From Gymnogyps californianus (Eukaryota > Chordata > Aves > Accipitriformes > Cathartidae), in assembly GCF_018139145.2 (NCBI RefSeq), contig NC_059500.1, positions 41,893,437-41,957,436 of the forward strand: a stretch of DNA of 64,000 bases, read 5' to 3'. The position numbers and the translations under genes were made by a program. Positions 38,567 to 50,559 of the stretch are shown piece after piece; the stretch's first letter is position 1, and each line of letters starts with the position of its first letter. The notes under the pieces are model-generated. The model was not told the origin of the DNA, did no database searches, and was given only the letters and a program-made list of their open reading frames with translations.

Positions 38567-39443
38567 TATGATGACACCAAGCTGAGTGGTGCGGTTGACA
38601 TGCCTGAGGGATGGGATGCCATCCAGAGGGACCTGGACAAGCTCAAGAAATGGGCCCATGGGAACCTCATGAGGTTCAACAAGGCCAAGTGCAAGGTCCT
38701 GCACCTGGGTCTGGGCAACCTCCAGTATCAATACAGGCTGAGGGATGAAGGGATTGAAAGGAGCCCTGCCAAGAAGGACTTGGGGATACTGGTCGATGAA
38801 AAGCGGGACATGAGCTGGTAATATGTGCTCGCAGCTGGAAAGCCAATTGTTTCCTGGGCTGCATAACAAGAAGCATGGCCAGCAGGTTGAGGGAGGTGAT
38901 TCTGCCCCTCTACGCCACTCTGGTGAGACCCCACCTGGAGTACTGCATCCAGCTCTGGAGTCCTCAGCACAGGAAAGACATGGACCCGTTGCAGCGGGTC
39001 CAGAGGAGGGCCACAAAAATGATCAGAGGGATGGAATTCCTCTCCTGTAACAGAGGGTTGAGAGAGTTGGTGTTATTTAGCCTGGAGAAGACCTTATTGT
39101 GGCCTTTCAGTACTTAAAGGGGGCTTATAAGAAAGATGGTGACAGACTTTTTAGTAGGACTTGTGATAGGACAAGGGCTAATGATTTTAAACTAAAAGAG
39201 GGTAGATTTAGGCTAGATATAAGGAAGAAATTTTTTACCGTGAGGGTGGTGAAACACTGGAACAGGTTGTCCAGAGAGGTGGTAGATGCCCCATCCTTGG
39301 AAACATTCAAGGTCAGGTTGGACGGGGCTCTGAACAACCTGATCTAGTTGAAGATGTCCCTGCTTATTGCAGGGGGGTTGGACTAGATGACCTTTAAATG
39401 TCCCTTCCAACCCAAACTATTCTATGATTCTATGATTCTATGA
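38567..39443 (+). mobile_element. CR1 LINE 3' part, 5'-truncated at the catalytic box
   Basis: Starts abruptly at the GATGACACCAAG sequence, which encodes the second half of the polymerase FADDTK box, and runs to a classic CR1 3' end with three ATTCTATG-type units (39419-39443). The C-terminal reverse-transcriptase region reads clearly in pieces: [14 protein letters not shown], then LVRPHLEYCIQLWSP and VQRRATKM, then FRLDIRKKFFTVRVVKHWNR. The frame is broken by a stop after DMSW (about 38819) and by a small deletion with frameshift near 39090, where LFSLEK joins almost directly to the VAFQYLK region. As a 5'-truncated copy it has no promoter and is dead. Minus-strand open frames here are antisense shadows. 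Confidence 0.95.
39419..39443 (+). repeat. CR1 3'-terminal (ATTCTATG)n
   Basis: Three ATTCTATG-type units end the first CR1. This octamer-type tail is the family hallmark and marks the true 3' end and the plus orientation. Confidence 0.9.
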
Positions 39444-39496
39444 TATAAGTAATCTCTCTTGCTCCTCTAAGGTGAAATTCCCCTTGTTCCTCCATG
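39444..39496. other. about 50-bp spacer between two CR1 copies
   Basis: Host or older sequence between the octamer tail of one CR1 and the 5' truncation point of the next. The exact start of the second element is uncertain by about 30 bp. Confidence 0.5.
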
Positions 39497-41130
39497 TTGG
39501 GGGAAACACAGTGACAAAGGATGAGGAAAAGGCTGAGGTACTTAATGACTTCTTTGCCTCAGTCTTTAATAGTAAGACCATTTGTTCTCAGGGTACCCAG
39601 CCCCCTGAGCTGGAACACAGGGACGGGGAGCAAAATGAAGCCCCCATAATCCAAGGGGAAATGGTTAGCAACCTGCTACACCACTTAGACACACACAAGT
39701 CTATGGGGCCAGACGGGATCCACCCAAGGGTACGGAGGGAGCTGGTGATAGCACTCACCAAGCCACTTTCAATCATTAATCAGCAGTCCTGGCTAACCGG
39801 GGAGGTCCCAGTTGACTGGGAGTTAGCAAAGGTGATGCCCATCTACAAGAAGGGCCAGAAGGAGGATCTGGGGAACTACACTCCTGTCAGTCTGACCTCG
39901 GTGCTGAGGAAGGTTATGGAGCAGATCATCTTGAGTGCCATCATGTGGCACATACAGGGCAACCAGGTGATCAGGCTCAGTCAACATGGGTTTATGAAAG
40001 GCAGGTCATGCTGGACTAACCTGATCTCCTTCTATGACAAGGTGACCCACCTAGTGAATGACGGAAAGGCTGTGGATGTTGTCTACCTAGACTTAAGTAA
40101 AGTCTTTGACACCATTTCCCACAGCATTCTCCTGGAGAAACTGGCTGCTCATGGCTTGGATGGGCATACCATTTGCTGGGTAAAAAACTGGCTGGATGGC
40201 CGGGCCCAAAAAGTTGTGGAGAATGGAGTTAAATCCAGTTGGCAGCCAGTCACAAGTGGTGTTCCCCAGGGCTCAGTATTGGGGCCAGTTCTGTTTAATA
40301 TCTTTATCAATGACCTGCATGAGGGGATCAAGTGCACCCTCAGTAAGTTTGCAGACGACACCAAGTTGGTCAGGAGTGTTGATCTACTTGAGGGTAGGAA
40401 GGCTCTACAGAGGGATCTAGACAGGCTGGATTGATGGGCTGAGGCCAATTGTATGAGATTCAACAAGGCTAAGAGTCGGGTCCTGCACTTGGGTCACAAC
40501 AACTCCATGCAGCGCTACAGGCTTGGGGAAGAGTGGCTGGAAAGCTGGCTGGCAGTAAAGGACCTGGGGATGTTGGTCGACAGCCAGCTGAATAGGAGCC
40601 AGCAGTGTGACCAGGTGGCCAAGATGGCCAATAGCATCCTGCCTTGTATCAGAAGTAGTGTGGCCAGCAGGACCAGGGAAGTGATCGTCTCCCTGTACTC
40701 GGCACTGGTGAGGCCATACCTTGAATACTGTGTTCAGTTTTGGGCCCCTCACTACAAGAAAGACATTGAGGTGCTGGAGTGTGTCCAAAGAAGGGCAACG
40801 AAGCTGGTGAAGGGTCTAGAGCACAAGTCTTATGAGGAGTGGCTGAGGGAACTGGGGTTGTTTATCCTGAAGAAAACGAGGCTGAGGGGAGACCTTATTG
40901 CTCTCTACAACTACCTGAAAGGAGGTTGTAGCGAGGTGGGTGTTGGTCTCTTCTCCCAAGTAACAAGTGATAGGACAAGAAGAAACGGCCTCAGGTTGCA
41001 CCAGGGGAGGTTTAGATTGGATATTAGGAAAAATTTCTTCACCGAAAGGGTTGTCAGGCATTGGAACAGGCTGCCCAGGGAAGTGGTTGAGTCACCATCC
41101 CTGGAGGTATTTAAAAGACGTGTAGATTAG
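39497..41130 (+). pseudogene. CR1 reverse transcriptase, 5'-truncated, one opal stop
   Basis: One frame runs from inside the linker before the polymerase ([18 protein letters not shown]) to a stop at 41128-41130. The only internal break is a TGA at 40432-40434, between DLDRLD and [13 protein letters not shown]. Related copies have Arg there, so a CGA-to-TGA CpG transition is the likely cause. The polymerase motifs A, B-like and C are all intact, including the two catalytic Asp of FADD. Near the end, an apparent 8-bp loss after CGTGTAGAT, relative to the usual CR1 3' coding end, brings in an early TAG. The enzyme would copy CR1 RNA at its target site. This copy lacks the N-terminal endonuclease and a promoter, so it is not an active element. 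Confidence 0.9.
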
Positions 41131-41230
41131 GGACGTGGTTTAGTGGTGGACTTGGCAGTGTTAGGCTAACAGTTGGACTTGATGATCTTAAAGGTCTTTT
41201 CCAACCTAAACAATTCTACGATTCTGTGTT
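39497..41230 (+). mobile_element. CR1 LINE with near-intact reverse-transcriptase region
   Basis: This is the best-preserved CR1 of the window. It is 5'-truncated (endonuclease and 5' end absent) and ends near AATTCTACGATTCTGTG. The reverse-transcriptase domain is continuous, with motif A as [16 protein letters not shown] (about 40082-40129), [15 protein letters not shown] (about 40255-40299) and the catalytic FADD box in KFADDTKL (40345-40368). It lies about 50 bp downstream of another CR1 in the same orientation but has a different 3' end, so it is a separate insertion and not a tandem duplication. Confidence 0.95.
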
Positions 41231-44200
41231 GGCTCTGGTGGGTTGTTGCTGCATCACCTCCTGTTGCTTCCTCTTCCTGTTTTAACCAAAGGTGGTTGAT
41301 CATCCTTGTACAGGTTAGGACTTGGACTGATACGACCTCTGGTTATGGTAGTATTTAAAATTATTCTAAATGATTGGTATTTCAAATAATTGTCATATAA
41401 TCCCATTGTAAATCTCATAAACTTTCGATTTTTTGTTATTGCCAGTGTCGAGTACCTCACTCTCAGATCTGTTTCCCCAATAGTTTGTCCTCCATGAGTT
41501 TTTCCTTTTAGGAGGATCTGTTCTACTTACCTCTGTGGCACTATATATGGTTTGAAGAATGTGCTTCTAGCTAATATGGATGATGTTGTTGCAACATATT
41601 TATGAATAGTATGATCTCCAGTTTCAGAATTGAATAATATAATAACTAAGATCCCATCTTCTTTGGTGACTTCTCTTCCAACAAGCTCAAAAGACTTTTT
41701 TTTCCTTCCTATATAGTATCCCTCGAAAGACAAGATTAAAGTGCAGTTGACCTGAACATCTTTGCCCTAGTCTCACTGTTATTACTAAGTGGTTCATTGT
41801 TTTGGGTCTGGTGAATAATGAACTGCTTGCAAGAGTCTCTGCTGCGTGACCAGATTAACTACGAGTATTAAGCAGCATATCTGTGTGAAGTAGAAGGTTC
41901 ACTGTGCTCAAAAAACATTAGGAAATTTTTAGGAATTTGAATGTGCTGTCATAATGACCAGGAGATGATTTCTCAGGTTCAGTTAATGATTTGGCCATGA
42001 TCTAGCCGTCCTCAAGAATAGCTGCCAGCAGACATGGATTACCACATACACAAATGGTGACAGCTACCTGCTGTTAGCATTTCCAGAGAAGGTGGGGGCA
42101 GTCAGTCATTAGGAATGAAAAAATGTCCAAATTGCCTTTTGATTGGGTATGATTAAGAAAGCCTGAGAGGACTGGCAGATTTGAATCTGAATAATCCACA
42201 AAGTGTTTAGGATATAAAAGAAAATGAGTTCCTAAACCTAGATTCTCCTCCATGAATGAATGCTAGAGATGTTTGTGTGTGCTTGAGAGCTGGATCATCA
42301 GCTATACACCTGTGGAGTGGCAGCTACAGGAGTTACTTTAGAATGAACTAAACCCTTGGCTTCATTTCAGGTAACAGATATATGCATACTTTCCTTTTAT
42401 TTCTGACCACGTATTCCTTAAGCTTTGTGATTTGTGTTTGGAGCTGATTCATGATTTTTTTTTTTTTTTTACCTTGCTGAGTTTGGCCTGTATTAAGGGT
42501 GATTTCAGAGTAATTAGAAAGCCAGCAGTCATTTGGTGGGTGATTCTTAAAGATCCATAAAGAAGGAAGACCATTCCCACTGACCAGCATCCCAATCCAG
42601 ATTATTCAAAGACTCATAGGGAACACCATTTATTTAGCTCCACGGTTTAACGGTGGAACTGGTAATGCAGGGCTCTGTGTGGAATAAGTATCTTTTGGTG
42701 ACCAGCATTAATTGGCAAAGCTCCTTCCCATGCAGCATATGCTCAAACTCTCCTAATCCCAACGGAGTCATCAATCTCCCTCAAGTAGTTTATCTGTATT
42801 TTAGGAATGATTAATTTTTAATTTCAGTTTGCTAGCAAAACTCAGTCTTGGAAATTTCCTAGAATTTTCCAGTTTGTGTTTACAGTAACGAGATTTTCAC
42901 AATTTGTGTATTGATCCTGTTCTGTAGGATCACTAACTCGATTAGATCTTTAGATCACTTTTTTCCCTCTCTTTCTCTGTCTCATATATAAAAATTATCC
43001 ACTAATAACTATTGTCATCTGCTTAACTATTCTGTCAAACCCATCTTCTTCACCTTATTTATATGTAAAATTAATAATTTTCTGTCTGTCATATGCTTCA
43101 CTATAGACTTAATAAGTAACAGTGCTTTACTTCTGCTTTTACTCCTTCCTTCAAAAGTTGTTCTTAGGTCCATTCAAGCCAGAAAGGACCATTCAAATCA
43201 GGCTAATGGGACTGTATTTTCCTGGATCACCATTTCTCCCTTTTGAAAGTATGAGAATATTTGCTGTTTTTCCATGACAGAATATTGCCTGGACTCAGTA
43301 GGTTTGTGTTAAACATGCAATACAAGTTACCACAGCTTCATTTGCCTGTTCTTTCAGTGTTCTGGTATGGAGAACAACTCATCCAGCTTGAATCTACTGT
43401 AGTTTTAAAACTTTACTTCCAGCTCCATTTGAGTAATTTCTCTTTTCATACTGTGCCCCAACCTTTGTTTCCTTCAGCATTGCAATTTTAATAGAAAACT
43501 GAATTGAAATATTCATTCTGTTTTGGGCTATATAAAGAGTCAGAGAAAACAAAACAAAGGGATATATTTCGCATATCCAATTTGATATACTTTTCAGAGT
43601 AATTCCACTTGACCTTTACAAGCTTCTTATTTCACCTCTATGTTCCTCCACCTCTTAAAAAATAGCTTCCTTTGTTGATCAGTTCCTTTTTCTGTTCCCT
43701 AAAAGGTCTATACTTTTTCCTGATATGCTTCCTGAGGGAAATTCATCTGGAGCACTTCCTACAAGGTTTTTTTCTTTCCTTCTTCATGATATTTAACACC
43801 TTTAACTTAAAGAAATAGTTTTAAAGGTTCAACATTTTTTCTTCTCTTAGTGTTGAAAAAGGCATTATTTTCCCAGGTCCGTTACCTTCTGGCTGCCATT
43901 TCCAGTTTGGCTTCAGCCTGCAGTCCCACTTCCTGTCGTGAACACTGGACCATACAGTGGTGGCTGGACTTCAGCAGTGTGGATCTGTTTAACTTAGTAA
44001 AACACTTTGCTCTGCAGGTTTTCATTCCAGTGTTAAACACCCTGGCCAAGTCCTGAGTTTGGCACTCAGTGAACAAGGAGCTTGGCTGCAGCTTTGTGGT
44101 CTGGACCAGACTCCTTGCCAGTTGAAATTTATTCATATCTCAAGAGTGGAGGTCTTCCTGGAAAGAAGCCAGAGATCTGTTCTTCCCTGAGGTGAAATAA

Positions 44201-46004
44201 TGGTAAAATGGTGGCTGTATCAGAATTAACAGTGATAGTTTTATCACTTAGTGGTCTCCCTGGCTGCCTTCCACTCAAAAAAGCTGAGCTAGAAAGGGAT
44301 AAAACATCCCTTCTTTTTCTCCTCGTGCCTGTCATCAGTGCTGCTTAAGAACTTCAGAAAAGGGGTTGTAAAGCAGGGATAAGGCTTTTCAACTTCAAGA
44401 TCTTGTCTTTCATCTTTTGCAGTTCCTTCTCTTTGAGGACCCTGCATGAGCTATCCTGTTACTCTGTGGAAGTCACAAGCTTCTCTGGTGTCTCTGCAGG
44501 AAAAAGGTAGTTAGATTAGAAAGGTTAGGAAATACCAGGAGAGATCATATCTTCCAGGTCTTCTGTCTTGAGAAGTGATAAAGCTGTTCCTTTCTGTAAC
44601 AGAAGGTGTGCAGCACGAGCCCCAGAATTTGATTCTAAAATAACACATTCGTATTCTTTCCCACCCTCTTTTTTAGTTTTCTTCATAACATATTTGAGGA
44701 ACAACCCTGAGGAAGATGCAGAGGACTTAGTAGAAGAAAGATTCTTCATTCTTCAGGGAATGGGATGAAACATGGACAAGATGTTAACTCTAGAAATTGA
44801 CTTTTTGGTATGAATTATTAGTAATTTTTGAATTATGTTTTCATAATGTATGTTGTTTCATTTAGCAATGACCTACATTCCTGGACCTTTAATAGTATCA
44901 CAGAGTTGCTGTGAAAATGAAACCCCAGGCTTCTGATGTTATACTCTCACTAAAATTTTACCGTATTGTTGAAAGAATTGCCTTGTGATGATTTCATATA
45001 TGTCTACATATGTACACCTTTCCCTTTAAAAACTTACCTGACTGCTGAGTAAGCCTGATTTGATCTCTGATGCTCCAGTTTTGCAGTGCCATATAGCTTA
45101 CAGGTGAATTATAAAGGAGAAATAATATTTCTCCTGTGAAACCTGGGAAAGATCTTTGAGGCTGAGCCACATCTCCAATTGTTTGTTCAGGTGGTTTGAT
45201 GCTAGCTGCTATGTACTTTTTTGACATTACTCAGAAAAGTTTTTCTCACTTCTAGACAAAAAATAGAAATGTAGTTGCATTGACTAATAAGAAACACAAA
45301 GGATCAAATTCTCTTCTTAATTATACCATTATAAATCCAGAATAAATTCACTGAAGCTAGTTCGGTTAGTTTGGATTTCTCCCAGATGTAAGTGAGAACC
45401 CAGTCCTCATCGCATTCTTTAGAAATTCTTCTGTCTTAACAGGCACCCACCATGATAAAAGAAATACTTATACATCTTTGAATGAGAACATAAAAATCAA
45501 CAGTTTTTCTGGTTTGTGTGTTCCTGGTGTAAATTAGTTCCCACTTTGTTTTTAAAGAACACTTTTCCAACATTGCAGTTTACCAGAGAGACCAGGGGAA
45601 TTACTTTTGCCAAAAGAATGCAGTATATTCTGCTTTCCCTCATTCTGTTCCATCTTTTTCTGCTGACTCTTGACATTAATCCAATACCTCCCACAGTGTT
45701 ACTCAACCAAAATTTAGAAAGCAAACAACGCCACCAAATTCAGCATTGGTTTTCTTTTTTTCAACTTCTTTTGGTAAATTTCCATTTTATCTACCATTAG
45801 AAAGATTCTACTGCAAGAAAAGGAGAAAATTGCAGACTTGTTTTTGAGGATATCATGTCTGAATATACTGTCAATTTTTTTCAAAATGTAAAACTAAGCT
45901 TACAGACTTCAGCATCTATAACCCATGTGGTACCACTGATATAGCAAAAATATTTTATGAATTCTAACTGGATGTCAAAATGAACAGAATTGTAGCATCA
46001 TGAA
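41231..46004. other. non-coding, nothing firmly recognised
   Basis: About 4.8 kb of unique DNA. A T16 run lies at 42455-42470. Around 43850-44750 are several short open frames on both strands (for example plus 44568-44768, containing LRNNPEEDAEDLVEERFF, and the overlapping minus 44525-44749) with protein-like composition but no recognised family. Confidence 0.45.
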
Positions 46005-46535
46005 ATAATTTAGATTTCAAGGGACTTCTAGTAATCATCTAGTTCCATCACCTTCTCAAAGCAGGGTTACCATAAAGTTAGATGAATTTACTTAAGACCT
46101 TGTCCAGGAGAGTTTTGAATACGTACAAAGATGGAGATTTCACAGGTTCTCTTGGCAGCCTGCTGCAGTGTTTTACCACCCTCATTGTGAAGATCTTTTC
46201 CGTATGTTTGACTGGAATTTCTCTTGCTGCAGGTTGTGACCGTTGCCTTTTGCACTTCTGCTGGACACCTTTTAGAAAAGTCTGACTCCATCTCAACCTC
46301 TTTTTTTAGTTGATGACAGCAGCTTGATCCCCTTAGCTTTCTCTTCTTGGATCTACATGTATACAACTCCCTTAGCCTCTTCTTGTATGTGATGTGCTTC
46401 AGCTTCCTAACCATCTTGGTTGCCCTCCCTTGAACTGTCTCCAGTTTTTCAGCATTTTTCTTATATTTGGAAGCAATACTCCTGATGTAGTCCAACAAGA
46501 GCTGAACAGAAGGGAATAATCACTTCCCTCTAGTA
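46005..46535 (-). mobile_element. old CR1 LINE 3' fragment
   Basis: The minus strand encodes a decayed CR1 C-terminal region, with KLETVQGRATKMVRKLKH, then YKKRLRELY and later HNEGGKTLQQAAKRT, the last standing in place of the usual VVKHWNRLP stretch. The 3' end lies near 46005-46080, where the plus strand reads ATCATCTAGTTCCATCACC. It is clearly more diverged than the CR1s at 39.5 and 53.1 kb. The 5' boundary is vague, with similarity fading near 46535. Confidence 0.75.
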
Positions 46536-48800
46536 TTTGGTTTGTGAGGATGACTTTTCTACATGTTGTCTCTAGGTTCTGGAATGCTGGCTTGTAGCTC
46601 AGAAGTTCAGGACAGATTCATGGTCATTTTAAGCTGTCATTGCTTCATTGATTCCAAAATGACTAAGACAATTTACATGAGATGAAGAATTTCCTCTTGA
46701 CGTGATGAAGCCAAAATATACTTTGGTATGTCAGCAGGTGCTGAACTTTGAGACTATGACAGGTTCCACCGAAATCAGTGTCAGACAGTTTTTGATGTTC
46801 TGTATATGTTGAATGTTTCCTAGTCAGTGGCCTACACTTTTTCCTTCCAAGTTTCATGGAAACTTATCTGTAGTTAAAAAGATAGTCACTGAAGCATTGT
46901 GTGCTGTCATAGACATAATTATATTCTCACGTACAGCCACACAAATATAGCGAAGATTTCCATAAAGGTCTTTCTTCTGCACAAGTGTACCCATGATATA
47001 AGATTTGCAAAATAAAAATGAGAATTTTTTTCCACATTGATTTTGCAAGTAGGAGAAGTAGGAAGGTTACAGTTTTTCACGTCACTTTAACCAGACCTCC
47101 TTAATTTACTATTGCATTCTGAGATAGCAGGAGTCAGGGACCAGAATCCTCTACACTTCCAAAGGCTTATTCTTTTCAATAACGTACTCACAATACTACA
47201 TTATTAATATATATTTTTAACAGTCATATAGTCAGACATTCATCTTTGTCATCAGTGTTACCTAACTAAAAGTAGAACTATAATTTTCATGCTTAAATCT
47301 TCATAACTAAGGCTTCTGGAGGATACACAGTTGTGCTCACTTCTTTAATCAATGGGAACTTAAGATAAAAGAGATCATCTGACTTACCATTTAATAAAAT
47401 TATCTACAGTGGGCTAATGTAAGGAAATGGGAAGTTTTTCTGGAAGCTTGCCAATACACAATAGCCTGGTCTAACTTTGATTCCAGTGAAAAATGTATTT
47501 TAATTTCAAACTGATTAAATTTTGAATCTAGAACCAGCTTCTCAATCATGAAATAATTTGAAATTGTTTATGAATATTGTGTCATTGGTATACTGTTAAT
47601 CCTTCAGAAACAAAGAGTTTCTCTACCGTAATGTCATATATACATGCATTGCAGTTCTGACTTCCAGGAGCTAATTCTGCCATTTCTGACAGCAGTACTC
47701 CTAACCACATTCTAAGATCCAAACCCAAAAGGAGGTATGAACTGGTATTTCAAATGATAACATGTTGTTCCTTATTCACTCTCCAAGCATGAATGTTTTA
47801 TTCTGAATTCACTATCATACTGTCATAATTAGTGTAATTTCAAAGTGATCAGATATGATTTCTTGGAAATTTCCAATGTATTTCCAATGTATTTTCCAGG
47901 CTCCTCTAATGTAATCCTTTACAATCACTTCAATTCTTTTCTTCCTGTTAATTTGAATATATTAAAGTATTTCAAAGAAACACAAAAGCGATGAGATGGT
48001 GTTAATATTCAAACCTGAAAATATCCTCTCCAGCAAGAACACGTATTGTTCAGGCAGTGGAATGTTGTTTCAATATCTCTTGCTTTTATCACCTATAATG
48101 CTTCATTAATTATTAAACTGTACTCACTCTCTAAATTAGAAACAACCTAAAATATTTAAAACATTGGAGTATTATTAAAATAATTAGCAGGCAAAGTGGC
48201 AAGTGAGATGCTCATTAGAGCAGACACTGAACAACTCTATTTGTTCTCAGTCTGTAATTAAAATACAGAATAATAGGTGACTTTCTTTCAGAATAGTTTG
48301 CAAACCCCTGGGCAGCCACCACTTCCAGTATACAACAGATTTCAAAAGGTCCAGTTATTTATTTAGTTCAAAGATGGAGGATTTCTGTTTGCTTCCATCT
48401 TTCCTTTCTTTTGTATGTTTCTAAGGCAGCTGGTAAGATAGAGGTCTAGTTCTGTATTTGTGTTTGTTTATGAAAGTTATGTCTTGAGTCTAGGAATTAA
48501 AGCAATTGTGATCTGGCTCCAGCTGGGAACTCTGCACGGAGAATAGTGACTCTTTTAATCTATAATAAACCAGCTGGATACTGAGATATACAAGGAATAA
48601 GTGAAGTAAGGACTCTCTAATTTGACTTATGGACACTCCTGAGAACTGGACTTCCATCAGATTTTGGTTATCTGAGGAAAAAAAGAGGACTTCAGAGGTA
48701 AAGCATGAAATAAGTGTTTTTATCTTGTGTTTCTGGCTCACTGATGGTGACTTAATACACCTAAACTGATTAAAATGTAGTTACATAAATTTGGGGGTTT
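46536..48800. other. non-coding, nothing recognised
   Basis: AT-rich unique DNA without a gene or clear repeat. Confidence 0.5.
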
Positions 48801-48854
48801 ATTTCTGGTCTTTTTCTAATTTCTGGTCTTTTTCTAATTTCTGGTCTTTTTCTT
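48801..48854 (+). repeat. three-copy 18-bp minisatellite
   Basis: The unit ATTTCTGGTCTTTTTCTA is repeated three times in tandem (48801-48818, 48819-48836, 48837-48854). Only the last base of the third copy differs. Confidence 0.95.
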
Positions 48855-50559
48855 TGATTTCATTTGAAATTTGATGTGTATGGAGTAGAAATGTTGGTAT
48901 TTGTTGTAAAGAGAGATGGAGCTTTTAGAGGCCACTATGTTCAGAGTACCTTTTCCACCAAGGCTGGGGAGAATGGAAAAATCATTCCTGAATTTTCAAT
49001 GTTATTCCATTTTGCAGCAACTTGAAAACTGTTCTTAGAACAGTACAATATCAAGTTTCCCCTCTGTTTACCAGACCTCCATTTGAGAAAGAAAGGTTTG
49101 TTACAACACCACAGAGAAACAGATTTGTGGCTTTTAGCTGTAGGCGTCAGTAGCTTGTGGAGCAGCCTCAGAAGGACATGCTGAGAGAATCCTATCACAG
49201 AGTAACTATGCAATAGCCTCCTGAGAGATGAAAGACTTTCGTTCAAAGCCATTCCCTGGTGCAGGCTGAGATAGATAGGTTTTGAACCTTCTCTGATTTC
49301 CAGAACACTGTCCTTGCCACTCACTTAATAGGCCATCAGAGGAACACATCATCCAATGACCAAGGTGGAACTTGTGCCTACCCCTCTCCTAAGCCTAACC
49401 TCGAAGAGAGCAAAATCTTTTTACCTGCAGATGCAAAATTAACCATTTTGACATTTTTTAGTCAGAATTATTCACCAGATTTCTGAATAATTCAGACCCA
49501 ACCCACTTTTTGGTGAATAAATCATTCACCAAATAAAATTCACCTAGGTACTTTAGAAAGCATAGTTCAGAATTGATGTAATTCAGAGCTATTACATAGA
49601 CATCAGCAGACTTATATTCATTTTCTCCAATGCAAATTTGATGCTGTAACGTCACGTTATGCCTTTACACAAAATGTGAAGACCTTGCAAGGAGTAATTC
49701 TGTATTTTCCATGGATTTAAATCAGTTCTTTATCTCCTTTTTAGTAAAACAATTAAGTTATGCTTCATAAATCATAACTGACTGTTCATAAACAAAAATG
49801 AAACAGTGGATTTCTGCACAACATATAGAATTATCTCACATGTAATGAACCTGATAAGAAACAGCACTAAAAACAAAAATAAAAAACTACCCCCTCAAAA
49901 CCCCTAAACCTCCACAGTACCTTTAATAAAAAGTCAGAAGTATATATAGTGAAAGAACTTCAACATAGACACATAAAAAATGTTGAACTCTTCTTGCTTC
50001 CTGTTTGTACACAGAAAATAACATGCATTGGCAGGCCAGTATGCCTAAAATTTTCAACACTTTTTAAAAAAAATGGAAAAATTTGCAGCCAAGAAAATAC
50101 TTTAAGCTGCTCCAATTTTTGTCTTCACATGAAAGAGTTTATATTTGGCTGTAATCTGCTTAAAATGTATAAAGAAATAGTTCACTGTAGAGAGTGGAGG
50201 AAAATAGTAGCTATGTACCTGTTATGTGGTGATAATAAAAATTAAAAATATTTACATATCTATCTTCCAGCTTATATTAAGATACATCAATTTTAAATCT
50301 TGGGACAGCAGTGAAGAAAGTCAAAGTGGAGTAATATTACTGTTCTTTATGGAAATCTCTTATTCTCAACACTGCTAGCATTCTTAGATGAAAGTGCAAT
50401 AGGAGTGAATCAAGATTAAGGCTCTCTTCTTGTAAAAACATATGTATTTATTTAACTTTATATACTCTGAATGGTCTCCTTAAACTACTTGTGCAGAAAT
50501 TGAATGGGGATCTCAAGAATATTGAGGACAAACCAGAAGCTGGCAAATGCAAAGAATTG
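48855..50559. other. non-coding, nothing recognised
   Basis: Includes a 127-codon minus-strand open frame (48941-49324). It has no recognisable family, and its length is expected by chance in this much AT-rich sequence. Confidence 0.5.

Noticed and set aside
38540..39016. 158-codon minus-strand open frame
   Set aside because: Antisense of a plus-strand CR1. CR1 coding sequence often leaves open antisense frames.
40149..41061. Several minus-strand open frames
   Set aside because: Antisense shadows of the plus-strand CR1 polymerase.
48941..49324. 127-codon minus-strand open frame
   Set aside because: One or two frames of this length are expected by chance in 64 kb of this composition. No recognised family.
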